Source: an uncultured Pseudomonadales bacterium
GTDB lineage: Bacteria; Pseudomonadota; Gammaproteobacteria; Pseudomonadales; Balneatricaceae
Assembly: GCA_937773555.1 (NCBI GenBank)
Contig: CALJVT010000005.1
Coordinates: 186,001 to 250,000 of the forward strand
Reading direction: 5' to 3'
Length of the DNA: 64,000 nucleotides
In this document: positions 8,742 to 18,829 of the stretch, one piece after another
Layout: the number at the start of each line of letters is the position of its first letter
Numbering within the stretch: position 1 is the stretch's first letter
Translations under genes and position numbers: made by a program
The notes under the pieces: generated by a model
What the model was told of the DNA's origin: nothing
The model's database searches: none
The model's input: only the letters and a program-made list of their open reading frames with translations

Positions 8742-9854
8742 ATGTCAAAAATATACGTTCGCAACCTGACTAAAACATACGGTGGCCTTAAGGCGCTCAA
8801 TAATGTGTCACTAGACATTGAGTCTGGCGAATTCCTAGTGCTGTTGGGGCCGTCAGGCTGCGGTAAGACAACTCTACTGCGCTGCTTAGCTGGACTAGAA
8901 ACACCAGATGAGGGTGAAATAATTATGGGCGAAAAGGTTGTTTTTTCAGCCGCATTAAACATTATGGTACCCCCTGGCAAGCGTAATTTAGGTATGGTGT
9001 TTCAAAGCTATGCCCTGTGGCCACATATGACCGTGCGTGACAATGTAAAGTTTGGGCTTGATGTATTAAAAACTCCTACCCCAGTGGCTAATACAAGACT
9101 TGATGATGTGCTGGGTGATGTAGGACTGGGCGCTCTTGGCGAGCGGTATCCTTCAGAACTATCGGGTGGTCAGCAACAACGCGTTGCTCTTGCCCGCCTA
9201 CTTGCTACCCAGCCACCTATCTTTTTAATGGATGAGCCATTATCTAATCTTGATGCTCGCTTGCGCATGGATATGCGTGTGGAATTGAAGCGATTCCAGT
9301 CGAATGCCAAAGCTACAACTGTATATGTAACGCACGATCAAACCGAAGCAATGACCATGTCAACGCGAGTTGTGGTGATGAAAGATGGAGAAATTCAGCA
9401 AATTTCACCTCCTGATCAACTTTACCGGCAGCCCGAGAATACCTTTGTGGCTGATTTTGTGGGCATGCCACGTATCAACCTCATTGAGTTAACTGCTGAA
9501 AATAACGTGAGCCCATGTTATTCCAACGGTGACCTAAGCTTGGATATTGGCTGGGTTCCTGGCTGTTCACACATCACTGTTGGGGCAAGGCCTGAGGACA
9601 TCAGCATCAAAGATAAGACAGTCTCTGGGGAAGAAAACTTTAAAATTTCCGCAGTTTTACCCAATGGACCAGAAACAATCGTTCAGCTTACCCGTGGCAA
9701 AACCACGTTAATAACTAGGGTCAGTCACGATTCTAAATTTGTCGAAGGGCAAACCGTAGATCTAAGTTTCAATGTTAATGCACTGAATATCTACGCTACC
9801 AAAACTGGATCACTCATCATGCGTGACCCGGTGGAGGATCTAAAAGCCTGTTAG
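8742..9854 (+). CDS. ABC transporter ATP-binding protein, AfuC/FbpC/PotA type
   Basis: 370 residues: Walker A GPSGCGKTT (about residues 38-46), signature LSGGQQQRVALARLLA, Walker B IFLMDEPLSNLDARLR and H-loop VYVTHDQTEAMT. The C-terminal 120 residues are a TOBE-type regulatory domain (VGARPEDISI). An AAGGAGG site lies 11 bases before the ATG, 16 bases after the permease stop. It drives the permease encoded upstream. Confidence 0.88.
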   Translation: MSKIYVRNLTKTYGGLKALNNVSLDIESGEFLVLLGPSGCGKTTLLRCLAGLETPDEGEIIMGEKVVFSAALNIMVPPGKRNLGMVFQSYALWPHMTVRDNVKFGLDVLKTPTPVANTRLDDVLGDVGLGALGERYPSELSGGQQQRVALARLLATQPPIFLMDEPLSNLDARLRMDMRVELKRFQSNAKATTVYVTHDQTEAMTMSTRVVVMKDGEIQQISPPDQLYRQPENTFVADFVGMPRINLIELTAENNVSPCYSNGDLSLDIGWVPGCSHITVGARPEDISIKDKTVSGEENFKISAVLPNGPETIVQLTRGKTTLITRVSHDSKFVEGQTVDLSFNVNALNIYATKTGSLIMRDPVEDLKAC

Positions 9855-9892
9855 GGCTAATAATAATTCATCTGATAGGGAGAACTATAAAA

Positions 9893-11089
9893 ATGAATAG
9901 CTTTTTGAAAACAACATTAACACCAATTTTAGCGGTGCTGACTATATCCATAACCAGTGCAGCCATAGCCGATACCAACTGGCAAAAGGTTGCAGGTGTA
10001 GGTGAGTTTGCGCCTAAAACGCAAGATTGGGCTACTATTGAGTCTGCAGCACGCAAGGAAGGCACAGTAGTTATCTATTCGGTCTCATCGCGTATTGCCA
10101 AACTGGTGGATGGCTTCCAAGAAAAGTATGGCATCGAAATTATTGGTCATGACATGCCTTCGGACCTGCAGATAGAAAAACTGCGCCGCGAACACACTGC
10201 CGGTATTAATGCCGTTGATGTGCTGTTTAACTCAGACGCACCTCTATTATTAAATGAAGCCCTTCCCAACGGCCTGGTATGGAACTTTGTACCCGATGGT
10301 CTGAGTAGTGATCTGGATGCAGGAGAAACACAACCATTCCTGATCCAGAGGCATTCCAGTAGAGTGGTTTATTACAACACTGCACTCAACCCTAATGGTG
10401 CTCCCATTGATTCCCTTTGGGATCTTACGAGTAAAGATTGGACTGGTAGAACACTTTTGCCAAGTCCGCTTGAGGACGGTTTATCAGCTAACTTTATGCA
10501 GACAATTTTGAATAATTCAGATGCAATGGCTGCAGCCTATGAACGTGAATATGGGCAACCCATCACCTATTCTGAAGATGTTATTGAGGCAGTTGCAGAA
10601 AGCGCTGTGATTGCAGAACCCAATGCATCCATAGAGTGGCTCTACCGCTTCCTTGCTAATGAGCCTGTGTTTATGAGTTCTACAACAAAGATCTTTAAAA
10701 ATGTAGGCGACATTGAGCAGGATAATCCTCCTTTGGGAATTACCACTTTTTCCAAAATGCGTAAAAACAAAAAAGGCGTTTATGCTGCTGCACCTATTTA
10801 CGACCTCGACCCAGTCTTTGGCGTAAGTTACCCAACCGCGTTAGTCATGGCGGATATGGCACCGCACCCCAATGCTGCTAAGTTACTGATTAAATACATG
10901 ATGGAAGCGGAAGGCTTTTCACCTTGGAACGAGCCAGGTGACTTCGCTGCTCGCTCTAGTATTGAAGCGGTGCAAATGGATCAGTTTAAATTACCCAGCT
11001 TTGACGCACTTAAACTGTGGCCTATAGACCCAGAACAGATCTACTTTTCTAAGTATGGGTTTCTTGCACTCTATCTTGGCTTACAATAA
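9893..11089 (+). CDS. ABC transporter periplasmic substrate-binding protein, Fe(III)/sugar-phosphate type
   Basis: 398 residues with a clear signal peptide (MNSFLKTTLTP...SAAIA, cut before DTNW). The mature protein has the extracellular solute-binding fold of the iron/thiamin/AfuA group (VVIYSVSSRIAKLVDGFQEKYG, LRREHTAGINAVDVLFNSD). The two adjacent tyrosines that bind ferric iron in FbpA are not evident near the C-terminus, which weakens an iron role; this was judged by eye only. It captures the substrate for the permease/ATPase pair and is closely followed by a terminator hairpin. Confidence 0.82.
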   Translation: MNSFLKTTLTPILAVLTISITSAAIADTNWQKVAGVGEFAPKTQDWATIESAARKEGTVVIYSVSSRIAKLVDGFQEKYGIEIIGHDMPSDLQIEKLRREHTAGINAVDVLFNSDAPLLLNEALPNGLVWNFVPDGLSSDLDAGETQPFLIQRHSSRVVYYNTALNPNGAPIDSLWDLTSKDWTGRTLLPSPLEDGLSANFMQTILNNSDAMAAAYEREYGQPITYSEDVIEAVAESAVIAEPNASIEWLYRFLANEPVFMSSTTKIFKNVGDIEQDNPPLGITTFSKMRKNKKGVYAAAPIYDLDPVFGVSYPTALVMADMAPHPNAAKLLIKYMMEAEGFSPWNEPGDFAARSSIEAVQMDQFKLPSFDALKLWPIDPEQIYFSKYGFLALYLGLQ

Positions 11090-11096
11090 TGTGTTG

Positions 11097-11131
11097 CTGC
11101 TGCAGCCAAACCTGACTGCAGCAGATTTTTT
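11097..11131 (+). terminator. Intercistronic terminator between binding protein and HAD gene
   Basis: CTGCTGCAG (11097-11105) pairs perfectly with CTGCAGCAG (11116-11124) and is followed by A plus six T. It would cut most transcripts after the binding-protein gene, leaving the HAD gene to read-through or its own promoter. Confidence 0.75.
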
Positions 11132-11162
11132 GAATAGTTTGCACTACTAGGAAGAGATTTTA

Positions 11163-11822
11163 GTGAATATTAGTACAATTTTGTTTGATGCTGGCGATAT
11201 TCTTTATAGTAAACCACGCCGCAAACACAACATCTCAAAGTTCTTAACCGACCGCGGATACTCACCACCAAAGGTCAAAGATCCGGTTGAACGAGCTATG
11301 CGGTTAAAAGCCCATGCGGGTAAAATTGGGGTTACGGAGTTTATGCAATGGCTCATGCAGCATTATGGCGTTGCAGATCTTCAAACCATCGAGGATGGCG
11401 TTACCATGCTTAAGTCACAGCAAAATGACGTCACTTTTTTTGATGGAGTTGGCCCCACTTTGCACGAACTTAAACGTCGTGGTTTTAAGTTAGGCGTTGT
11501 GACCAACACCTTCAACCCACCTTCTGAAAAGAACATTTGGTTCAAGACCATCGGTATTGATGGGATTTGGGATTCCTACGCAGACTCGTGTGAACTTGGT
11601 GTAGTTAAACCAGATGCAGCAATTTACCTTGCCGCACTAGAACCCTTGGGTGTTGAGCCTCACAATGCTATTTTTGTTGGCCATGCCCAGTATGAAATAG
11701 ACGGTGCCAAAGCACTTGGCATGACCACTGTGCGTTTTAACCCAGACCTAGACTGCCTAAGTTCGGATTATCGGGTTGAGAATTTCAAAGATTTACTAGG
11801 CATTGCATCCATGCCGAGTTGA
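11163..11822 (+). CDS. HAD-superfamily hydrolase-like protein with altered motifs
   Basis: 219 residues, GTG start supported by AGGAAGAG eight bases upstream. The HAD core and helical cap are recognisable: motif I LFDAGDIL, motif II VVTNT, motif III VVKPD, motif IV FVGHAQYEIDGA. Motif I reads D-A-G instead of D-x-D, so the usual acid/base aspartate of phosphatases is missing, and the first aspartate of motif IV is histidine. The nucleophile Asp10 and the motif III lysine remain. It may be a hydrolase with different chemistry or a non-phosphatase. It is the last gene before the second amt repeat. Confidence 0.75.
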   Translation: MNISTILFDAGDILYSKPRRKHNISKFLTDRGYSPPKVKDPVERAMRLKAHAGKIGVTEFMQWLMQHYGVADLQTIEDGVTMLKSQQNDVTFFDGVGPTLHELKRRGFKLGVVTNTFNPPSEKNIWFKTIGIDGIWDSYADSCELGVVKPDAAIYLAALEPLGVEPHNAIFVGHAQYEIDGAKALGMTTVRFNPDLDCLSSDYRVENFKDLLGIASMPS

Positions 11823-11859
11823 TCTATTTCTGCTTCTACTAAGGGCATCAAGGCCTAGT

Positions 11860-11964
11860 TTATTGAGTGTGGCATGGAAGCCTACCCAGAGTTCACTAGC
11901 CGATAATTAACATGCATTATCGACCCTTGACCAAGGCCTATTCGTATTGCGAGTAGGCCTTTTT
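11860..11964 (+). repeat. Direct repeat, copy 2: orphan amt 3' end plus terminator
   Basis: This copy has the last 15 codons and stop of amt in frame with one silent difference from copy 1, the same 3' stretch and the same terminator, but no amt gene in front of it. The break at 11859/11860 is where similarity to amt starts abruptly. It bounds the 6.1-kb RpiR-ABC-HAD block on its right. Confidence 0.95.
11933..11964 (+). terminator. Duplicated amt-type terminator, now serving the HAD gene
   Basis: Same stem as at 5692-5726 with a run of five T instead of eight. It is the first terminator after the HAD-like gene. Confidence 0.8.
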
Positions 11965-12226
11965 GCTCTATAAATTAATTCTTTTACCTCAAACAGTGAG
12001 CGTCAGCAAAGCTTAGCCATGCTTAAGTAGCCTTAAAGCATCGTATAGCACAGCTTGCACTTTATGCCCCACTCGCGCTGAGGTCCAACAGCTGAAGCTA
12101 ATTTTGCCTCAGATCAGACATGTCAACTTGACCTAAATGTTGACTCTCGGGTAGTGGCAGATGAAATAATTCATCATTGAATTAGGTGCTTTTTATGCAA
12201 GGTACCCTGTTTGCATTACCATGATT
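11965..12226. other. Gene-free stretch right of the island
   Basis: No convincing reading frame. It holds a short dyad GTCAA-C-TTGAC (12122-12132) and a weak hairpin ATGCAA...TTGCAT (12195-12216) without a T tract. Nothing else is recognised. Confidence 0.4.
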
Positions 12227-13141
12227 TTATGCGTCAGTAGAATAGTTACAAATTTGTGCAATGGTACTTTTAACAGTGCGCACAGTGACTTCAAACTCTC
12301 TTTTGAGTTCATTATTCATGTCTTGCAAAGGTTTCCGCACGGGGCCTGTAGTCATGCCCTCTAGCTGACAACCATATTTGATGCCCTGAACAAATTTCCC
12401 ACCTTGCTCAAGGGTTTGCATTAGTGGTAACAACGCCTCCATTATCTTTCGGCCTTTAACAAAATCATGTTCCACTGCACAAGCGTGGTAGAGCGCATAG
12501 TGTTCTTTGGGTAAAAAGTTAGCAGCACCGGCAACCCAACTCTGAGCTCCCCAAGCAAAAAATTCTAACGCCTGATCGTCCGTACCGCAGCTGAGTTGAA
12601 TATGGGGAAAACGACTCGCCAATAAATGCAACCGGTTAATGTCGCCACTACTTTCTTTAATCGCACAAAAATTAGGCCGCACGCTTAACTGCTCTATACA
12701 CACCTCGTCTAGCGGCGCACCTGTGCGGTCAGGAAAGTTATACAACATAATAGGTAAATCAGTGGCTCGCTCTACTGCTAAACAATGGCTTACCAATTCC
12801 TCGGATGTAGGGATGGCGTAATAAGGAGTGCCCAATAACAGGCAATCTACACCTACTTTATTTGCCTGTTGAGCAAAGTAAACCGCATCTTCTGTGCGTA
12901 ACGCCCCCACACCAGCAATTAATGGCACGCGGCCACCTATGGCCTCTTTCGCGAGAGTGAAGGTGCGTACTCGTTCAGCTTTGTCCAAAGCATAATATTC
13001 ACCTGTGGTACCACCTACAATAATGCCCTGCATCCCCGAGGAGATGACGCCCTCTATAATTGCAGCAAAACCTGCTTCATTAATTGAAAAATCGTCATTA
13101 AAAGGAGTAATGATGGGGACATATATACCATTGAATTGCAT
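12227..13141 (-). CDS. Dihydrodipicolinate synthase/N-acetylneuraminate lyase family protein
   Basis: 304 residues, a TIM-barrel class I aldolase. The pyruvate-carboxylate motif GGTTGEYYAL, the catalytic Tyr in YNFPDRTG and the Schiff-base Lys in FCAIKESSGD are all present. Family members condense or cleave pyruvate with an aldehyde (DapA, NanA, KDG aldolase, 4-hydroxyproline pathway enzymes). The neighbourhood has no lysine-synthesis genes, so a catabolic sugar-acid or hydroxyproline role is as likely as DapA. It stands alone on the minus strand. Confidence 0.85.
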   Translation of the reverse strand: MQFNGIYVPIITPFNDDFSINEAGFAAIIEGVISSGMQGIIVGGTTGEYYALDKAERVRTFTLAKEAIGGRVPLIAGVGALRTEDAVYFAQQANKVGVDCLLLGTPYYAIPTSEELVSHCLAVERATDLPIMLYNFPDRTGAPLDEVCIEQLSVRPNFCAIKESSGDINRLHLLASRFPHIQLSCGTDDQALEFFAWGAQSWVAGAANFLPKEHYALYHACAVEHDFVKGRKIMEALLPLMQTLEQGGKFVQGIKYGCQLEGMTTGPVRKPLQDMNNELKREFEVTVRTVKSTIAQICNYSTDA

Positions 13142-13447
13142 AGTAATCTCGTAGTGTAAAATTGTCTAAATTCATCTGGATCTAACTAGAGCCATTCATT
13201 ACTGTTAGTTTAGAACCTGTGAAGCTACTGGGTCAAATAGCCTATTAACTAAGGCATGACATAGGTAACGTTATATTAGGCCGATGCTGACGTTATCAGT
13301 TTATGCATTAAATTTCCACAGGGCCCTTTAATAAGTGAGAAAATCATCGTTAACGTCACCTTACCACTGTAGTAATTCATAGTGTTATTGTATGCTCACT
13401 CTAGCATTATCCATTTTCACGCTTTAGCTACCCTTGTGCCACATTTC
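13142..13447. other. Divergent intergenic region with ACGTTA-type motifs
   Basis: Between two divergent genes. Three short dyads share an ACGTTA-like core: TAACGTTA (13266-13273), CTGACGTTATCAG (13287-13299) and CGTTAACG (13348-13355). They may be binding sites, but no clear promoter could be assigned. Confidence 0.35.
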
Positions 13448-14593
13448 ATGCAACTTCATATTCACCCCAGCACCCTTAAATTAGACCAAAGTCATTGGCA
13501 GCAATACCTTTCTCGTGCGGCGGATCCTTTTAGCCACTATGCGTTTCATGCTGCCTTAGAGCAAAGCGGCAGCGTGGGTGACGAAAGCGGTTGGCAGCCT
13601 TTACACCTTGAAATTACAGAACACGGCCTGCCCCTTGCACTTATACCTAGCTATGTTAAAACTCATTCTCGGGGAGAGTATGTATTCGACTTTGAGTGGG
13701 CAAATGCTTATCATCGCTATGGTTTAGAATATTACCCTAAGCTTATTAGTGCAGTTCCTTTTACGCCCTGTGCTGGCCCACGAATATTGCTAGCTGAAGG
13801 TGCAGATTTGACCAAGGTTCTTACCTTTTTGAGCCAGCAATTACCCCACTTGTGCGCTCAGTTAAAGTTAAGCAGCTGGCATTGGTTGTTTGCTCAAAAA
13901 CCCGATTGGCAACCTGCTAAAGAGCAATCATGGCATCAACGCTCTGGCTGCCAATATCATTGGTACAATGAGCACTATAATGAATTTGCAGACTTTACTG
14001 CCAGGCTTACCTCACGCAAGCGAAAGTCCATCAATAAAGAACGCAGAATGATTGCTGAACAAGGCATTACATTTACCTGGCAACAAGGTAGTGATATTAG
14101 TCTACAAGCCTTGAAAGAGTTTTATGCCTGCTATCAGAGCACTTACTTGAAACGCAGCCAACAAGGTTATTTAACCTATGAATTCTTTTGTCAGTTACTC
14201 ACTCAAATGCCAGAAAACCTATTACTGGTGACCGCATCAAATCAACAATCCCCCCTCGCCTATGCACTTTTTTTTGTTGACGATCAAACACTTTATGGGC
14301 GTTATTGGGGTTGTTTTGAAGAAATAGATTTTCTCCACTTTGAAACCTGTTATTACCAAGGCATTGATTATTGCATTGCAAAAGGTATTCCCCATTTTGA
14401 TGCAGGCGCCCAGGGTGAGCATAAACTTGCCCGTGGATTTGTACCTCAGCATACCCATTCTTACCACTATTTAGCAGAACCTGGTTTTAATGATGCGATT
14501 AAACAGTACTGTGAAACAGAAGCTAAACAAATAGAAGAATACATGAAATGGGCAAAAACAGCATTGCCTTATAAAGAACAAGAGAATGATTGA
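13448..14593 (+). CDS. GNAT-superfamily/FemAB-like acyltransferase (COG3146, DUF482 family)
   Basis: 381 residues from the ATG at 13448; the frame also offers a GTG at 13382, but neither start has a good ribosome site and the ATG gives the usual family length. The pattern of N-terminal HYAFHAALEQSGSVG, central LTSRKRKSINKERR and C-terminal DAGAQGEHKLARGF is that of the widespread proteobacterial FemAB-like acyltransferases. The acceptor is unknown for the family. It stands alone between the aldolase and fadH. Confidence 0.78.
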   Translation: MQLHIHPSTLKLDQSHWQQYLSRAADPFSHYAFHAALEQSGSVGDESGWQPLHLEITEHGLPLALIPSYVKTHSRGEYVFDFEWANAYHRYGLEYYPKLISAVPFTPCAGPRILLAEGADLTKVLTFLSQQLPHLCAQLKLSSWHWLFAQKPDWQPAKEQSWHQRSGCQYHWYNEHYNEFADFTARLTSRKRKSINKERRMIAEQGITFTWQQGSDISLQALKEFYACYQSTYLKRSQQGYLTYEFFCQLLTQMPENLLLVTASNQQSPLAYALFFVDDQTLYGRYWGCFEEIDFLHFETCYYQGIDYCIAKGIPHFDAGAQGEHKLARGFVPQHTHSYHYLAEPGFNDAIKQYCETEAKQIEEYMKWAKTALPYKEQEND

Positions 14594-14650
14594 CCTTTTA
14601 GTCATGAACCACTCATAACTTGACCCGCTGGGCTGCAGGCCCTAACCTGA

Positions 14651-16714
<2,064 letters not shown>

Positions 16715-16724
16715 GGCACAGATT

Positions 16725-17579
16725 ATGGAATACACTAGTTTTGACCTAACCTTTAGCAACCATGTGGCCCATTTACGGTTTAATCGGCCACAAACATACA
16801 ATTCCATGACGCTAGCATTTTGGCAAGAATTCCCCTGCGCCATTAAAGCGATCAATGAAGGTGCTCAAGCACGGGTATTAGTTATTAGTGGCGAAGGAAA
16901 ACATTTTTGTGCAGGCATGGATTTAGCCGTATTTACAAGTGGTGCTCTTAAACGCCCTAAAGACGCCGCCCGTGGTAACGAACACATGCGCCAACTAGTA
17001 TTGCAGCTGCAAGCCATTATTAGCAGTGTAGAGAATATGCGTATTCCTGTGTTGGCAGCCATCCAAGGTGGCGCTATTGGTGGTGCCTTAGACTTAGTGT
17101 GTGCATGTGACTGCCGTTATATGAGTGAAGATGCCTTTATCAGCATAGAAGAAATTCGTTTAGGAATGGCAGCAGACTTGGGCACTTTACAACGCTTGCC
17201 TAGGCTTATCGCACCAGGTTTAGCCAAAGAGTTAGCCTACACAGGGCGTCGAATGATGAGCCAAGAGGCCTTGGCAAGTGGCTTAGTTAATCAAGTTATG
17301 GGAGACGCAGAGACCATGCTAAGCGCGGTGATGGATATAGCTGAAACGATCGCCAACCATTCACCAGTAGCTATTCACGGTTGCAAAGAAATCATAAATT
17401 ATGGGCGTGACCACGATATTTCTAATGCTTTAAATTATCAAGCAACTTGGCAGGCAGGTATGTTTCAACCCGAAGTAGATATGCTGGAAGCAATAACGAG
17501 CAAAGGTCAAAAGCGCAAGCCAAATTATGGTGATCTTTTACCCACCAACTCTGCTTTTAACCCAAGCGAACCAAACTGA
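16725..17579 (+). CDS. Crotonase-family delta3,5-delta2,4-dienoyl-CoA isomerase
   Basis: 284 residues from the ATG at 16725; a longer in-frame extension would overlap fadH and is less likely. It is a crotonase, and the segment EEIRLGMAADLGTLQRLPR matches the mitochondrial ECH1 signature. Asp123, Glu143 and Asp151 have the spacing (20 and 8) of the three catalytic acids of rat ECH1 (176, 196, 204). That enzyme moves double bonds of 3,5-dienoyl-CoA to the 2,4 position, the substrate of FadH. The operon is therefore a complete route for odd-position unsaturated acids. Confidence 0.82.
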   Translation: MEYTSFDLTFSNHVAHLRFNRPQTYNSMTLAFWQEFPCAIKAINEGAQARVLVISGEGKHFCAGMDLAVFTSGALKRPKDAARGNEHMRQLVLQLQAIISSVENMRIPVLAAIQGGAIGGALDLVCACDCRYMSEDAFISIEEIRLGMAADLGTLQRLPRLIAPGLAKELAYTGRRMMSQEALASGLVNQVMGDAETMLSAVMDIAETIANHSPVAIHGCKEIINYGRDHDISNALNYQATWQAGMFQPEVDMLEAITSKGQKRKPNYGDLLPTNSAFNPSEPN

Positions 17580-17602
17580 TCTTTATTTAATCAGTGTTTT
17601 TT
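17575..17602. terminator. Small hairpin shared by convergent genes
   Basis: ACTGAT (17575-17580) and ATCAGT (17590-17595) flank the 7-base gap between two convergent stop codons; GTTTTTT follows on the plus strand. A weak terminator overlapping both stops. Confidence 0.4.
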
Positions 17603-18519
17603 ATAATGCGCTTTAACATGGCCTTTAAAGTTTCTGCTGCACCACTGTCTAGCCCTTCCAAAGCATTACTTTCTGCAGTTTGACACTCTTTAATCAAGTG
17701 CTCTACTCGCTCCTGACCCGCTCCTGTTCCAGTGATTTTAGTACCTGCGTCTAGGTGTTGAACCCGAGCCATGTTTTGTTTTTGCAAATCTATAGACAGC
17801 TCTAACAAAGTGGCTTGATCTACCATAGTGCGCTTAGAAAGGTCAGCTAAGCTCATGCTGTTTTCATTATATAAACACGCCAATACTCGCCATTCTTTAG
17901 TTGTAAGGCCGTCATCCACCACTAGCTGATGAAACTCTTCACCCATTTGATGAGTGGCTCGTGACATGAAATACAACAAGTAGTTGTCAATAAAGTGGCT
18001 CACATCATTGCTTTCTACTGAGGCCAAGGTAGGAATTGCTTCGGCAGTCGCATAAGCTCCCCGGTAAAACACTAATCCAGAACCTACTGCACTGCGCAAG
18101 CCTTTCACTTGCCCAACAATTATTTCGTGGTCTCCACCATCATAGGTAGCCCAAGCTTCACATTCAAAGCACGTTATACTACCTGGCAATATGGGTACGC
18201 CACCCATACCAGGCTCTACAACAACACCTGCAAACTTGTCGATGCCACTGCGGGCAAATTTGTTGGAAATATCTATCTGCTCTGCATTCAACACATTAAC
18301 GATAAAGTGTTTAGCATTAATAAACGCATCAGCACTGTAGGCAGTCTTGGTAATACTCCACAAAATTAATGGAGGATCCATAGACACAGAATTAAAGCTA
18401 CTGGCAGTAGCGCCAACAGGCTCTCCATTTGAGTCTAGGCAGGTGACTACAGTGACGCCTGTAGCAAATGATGACAAGGCGTCGCGGAATTCACGTGCAT
18501 TAAAAGCATCTGTGGACAT
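17587..18519 (-). CDS. Flavin reductase fused to a MarR-type domain
   Basis: 310 residues. Residues about 8-165 form a flavin reductase-like (HpaC/DIM6) domain (FATGVTVVTC, GATASSFNSVSMDPPLI), which makes reduced FMN or FAD for a monooxygenase. Residues about 180-305 are a MarR-type winged helix (LTTKEWRVLACLYNENSMSLADLSKRT). The same architecture is known from the C1 reductase of Acinetobacter baumannii p-hydroxyphenylacetate hydroxylase, where the MarR-like part senses the aromatic ligand and relieves autoinhibition. No partner monooxygenase is in the window. Confidence 0.85.
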   Translation of the reverse strand: MSTDAFNAREFRDALSSFATGVTVVTCLDSNGEPVGATASSFNSVSMDPPLILWSITKTAYSADAFINAKHFIVNVLNAEQIDISNKFARSGIDKFAGVVVEPGMGGVPILPGSITCFECEAWATYDGGDHEIIVGQVKGLRSAVGSGLVFYRGAYATAEAIPTLASVESNDVSHFIDNYLLYFMSRATHQMGEEFHQLVVDDGLTTKEWRVLACLYNENSMSLADLSKRTMVDQATLLELSIDLQKQNMARVQHLDAGTKITGTGAGQERVEHLIKECQTAESNALEGLDSGAAETLKAMLKRIIKNTD

Positions 18520-18640
18520 ATCTGGGTTCCAAATTGGCAGTAAAATGTAAGGCTTTATTATAGGCTTTAACCGAGCAAAGGTAAGGCCTTTTTATAGAAA
18601 AAACCACATAAAAAATAGAAAAGTATTAGCTTAAAAAAAT

Positions 18641-18682
18641 AAATTATAAGTTAAATTGAACCCTTAATTTAACTTATAATTT
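18641..18682. promoter_or_regulatory. Perfect 17-bp inverted repeat, likely operator
   Basis: AAATTATAAGTTAAATT (18641-18657) and AATTTAACTTATAATTT (18666-18682) are exact reverse complements separated by eight bases. No T tract follows, and the site is in the divergent gap between the flavin reductase fusion and the persulfide dioxygenase. It fits a dimeric winged-helix repressor (ArsR/BigR or MarR type); the regulator itself is not identified. Confidence 0.65.
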
Positions 18683-18744
18683 CCACGTGAACAAAATTTA
18701 TCGCCCTGAGCAGTTAATCTTCATGAGTGCTTATGAATTAAAAG

Positions 18745-18764
18745 AATAAGGTTATAACCTTATT
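18745..18764. promoter_or_regulatory. Perfect 20-bp palindrome, likely operator
   Basis: AATAAGGTTATAACCTTATT is its own reverse complement. It lies 65 bp before the persulfide dioxygenase start and 62 bp after the first inverted repeat; both share a TTATAA core. A position across or just downstream of a promoter would suit repression. Confidence 0.6.
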
Positions 18765-18829
18765 TGATTATTCAGGAAAATAGTCGTAAAATAACGTCAA
18801 GTTAACCAAATAGCGCACTTGGAGATACC

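Noticed and set aside
9893-11089. Reading the importer as a ferric-iron system
   Set aside because: Family names suggest iron, but the RpiR regulator and lack of evident iron tyrosines make a phosphorylated organic substrate more likely; kept open.
5727-11859. Integrative element with an integrase
   Set aside because: No integrase, transposase or tRNA target was found; the flanking repeats are amt 3' ends, so only a recombination-derived block can be claimed.
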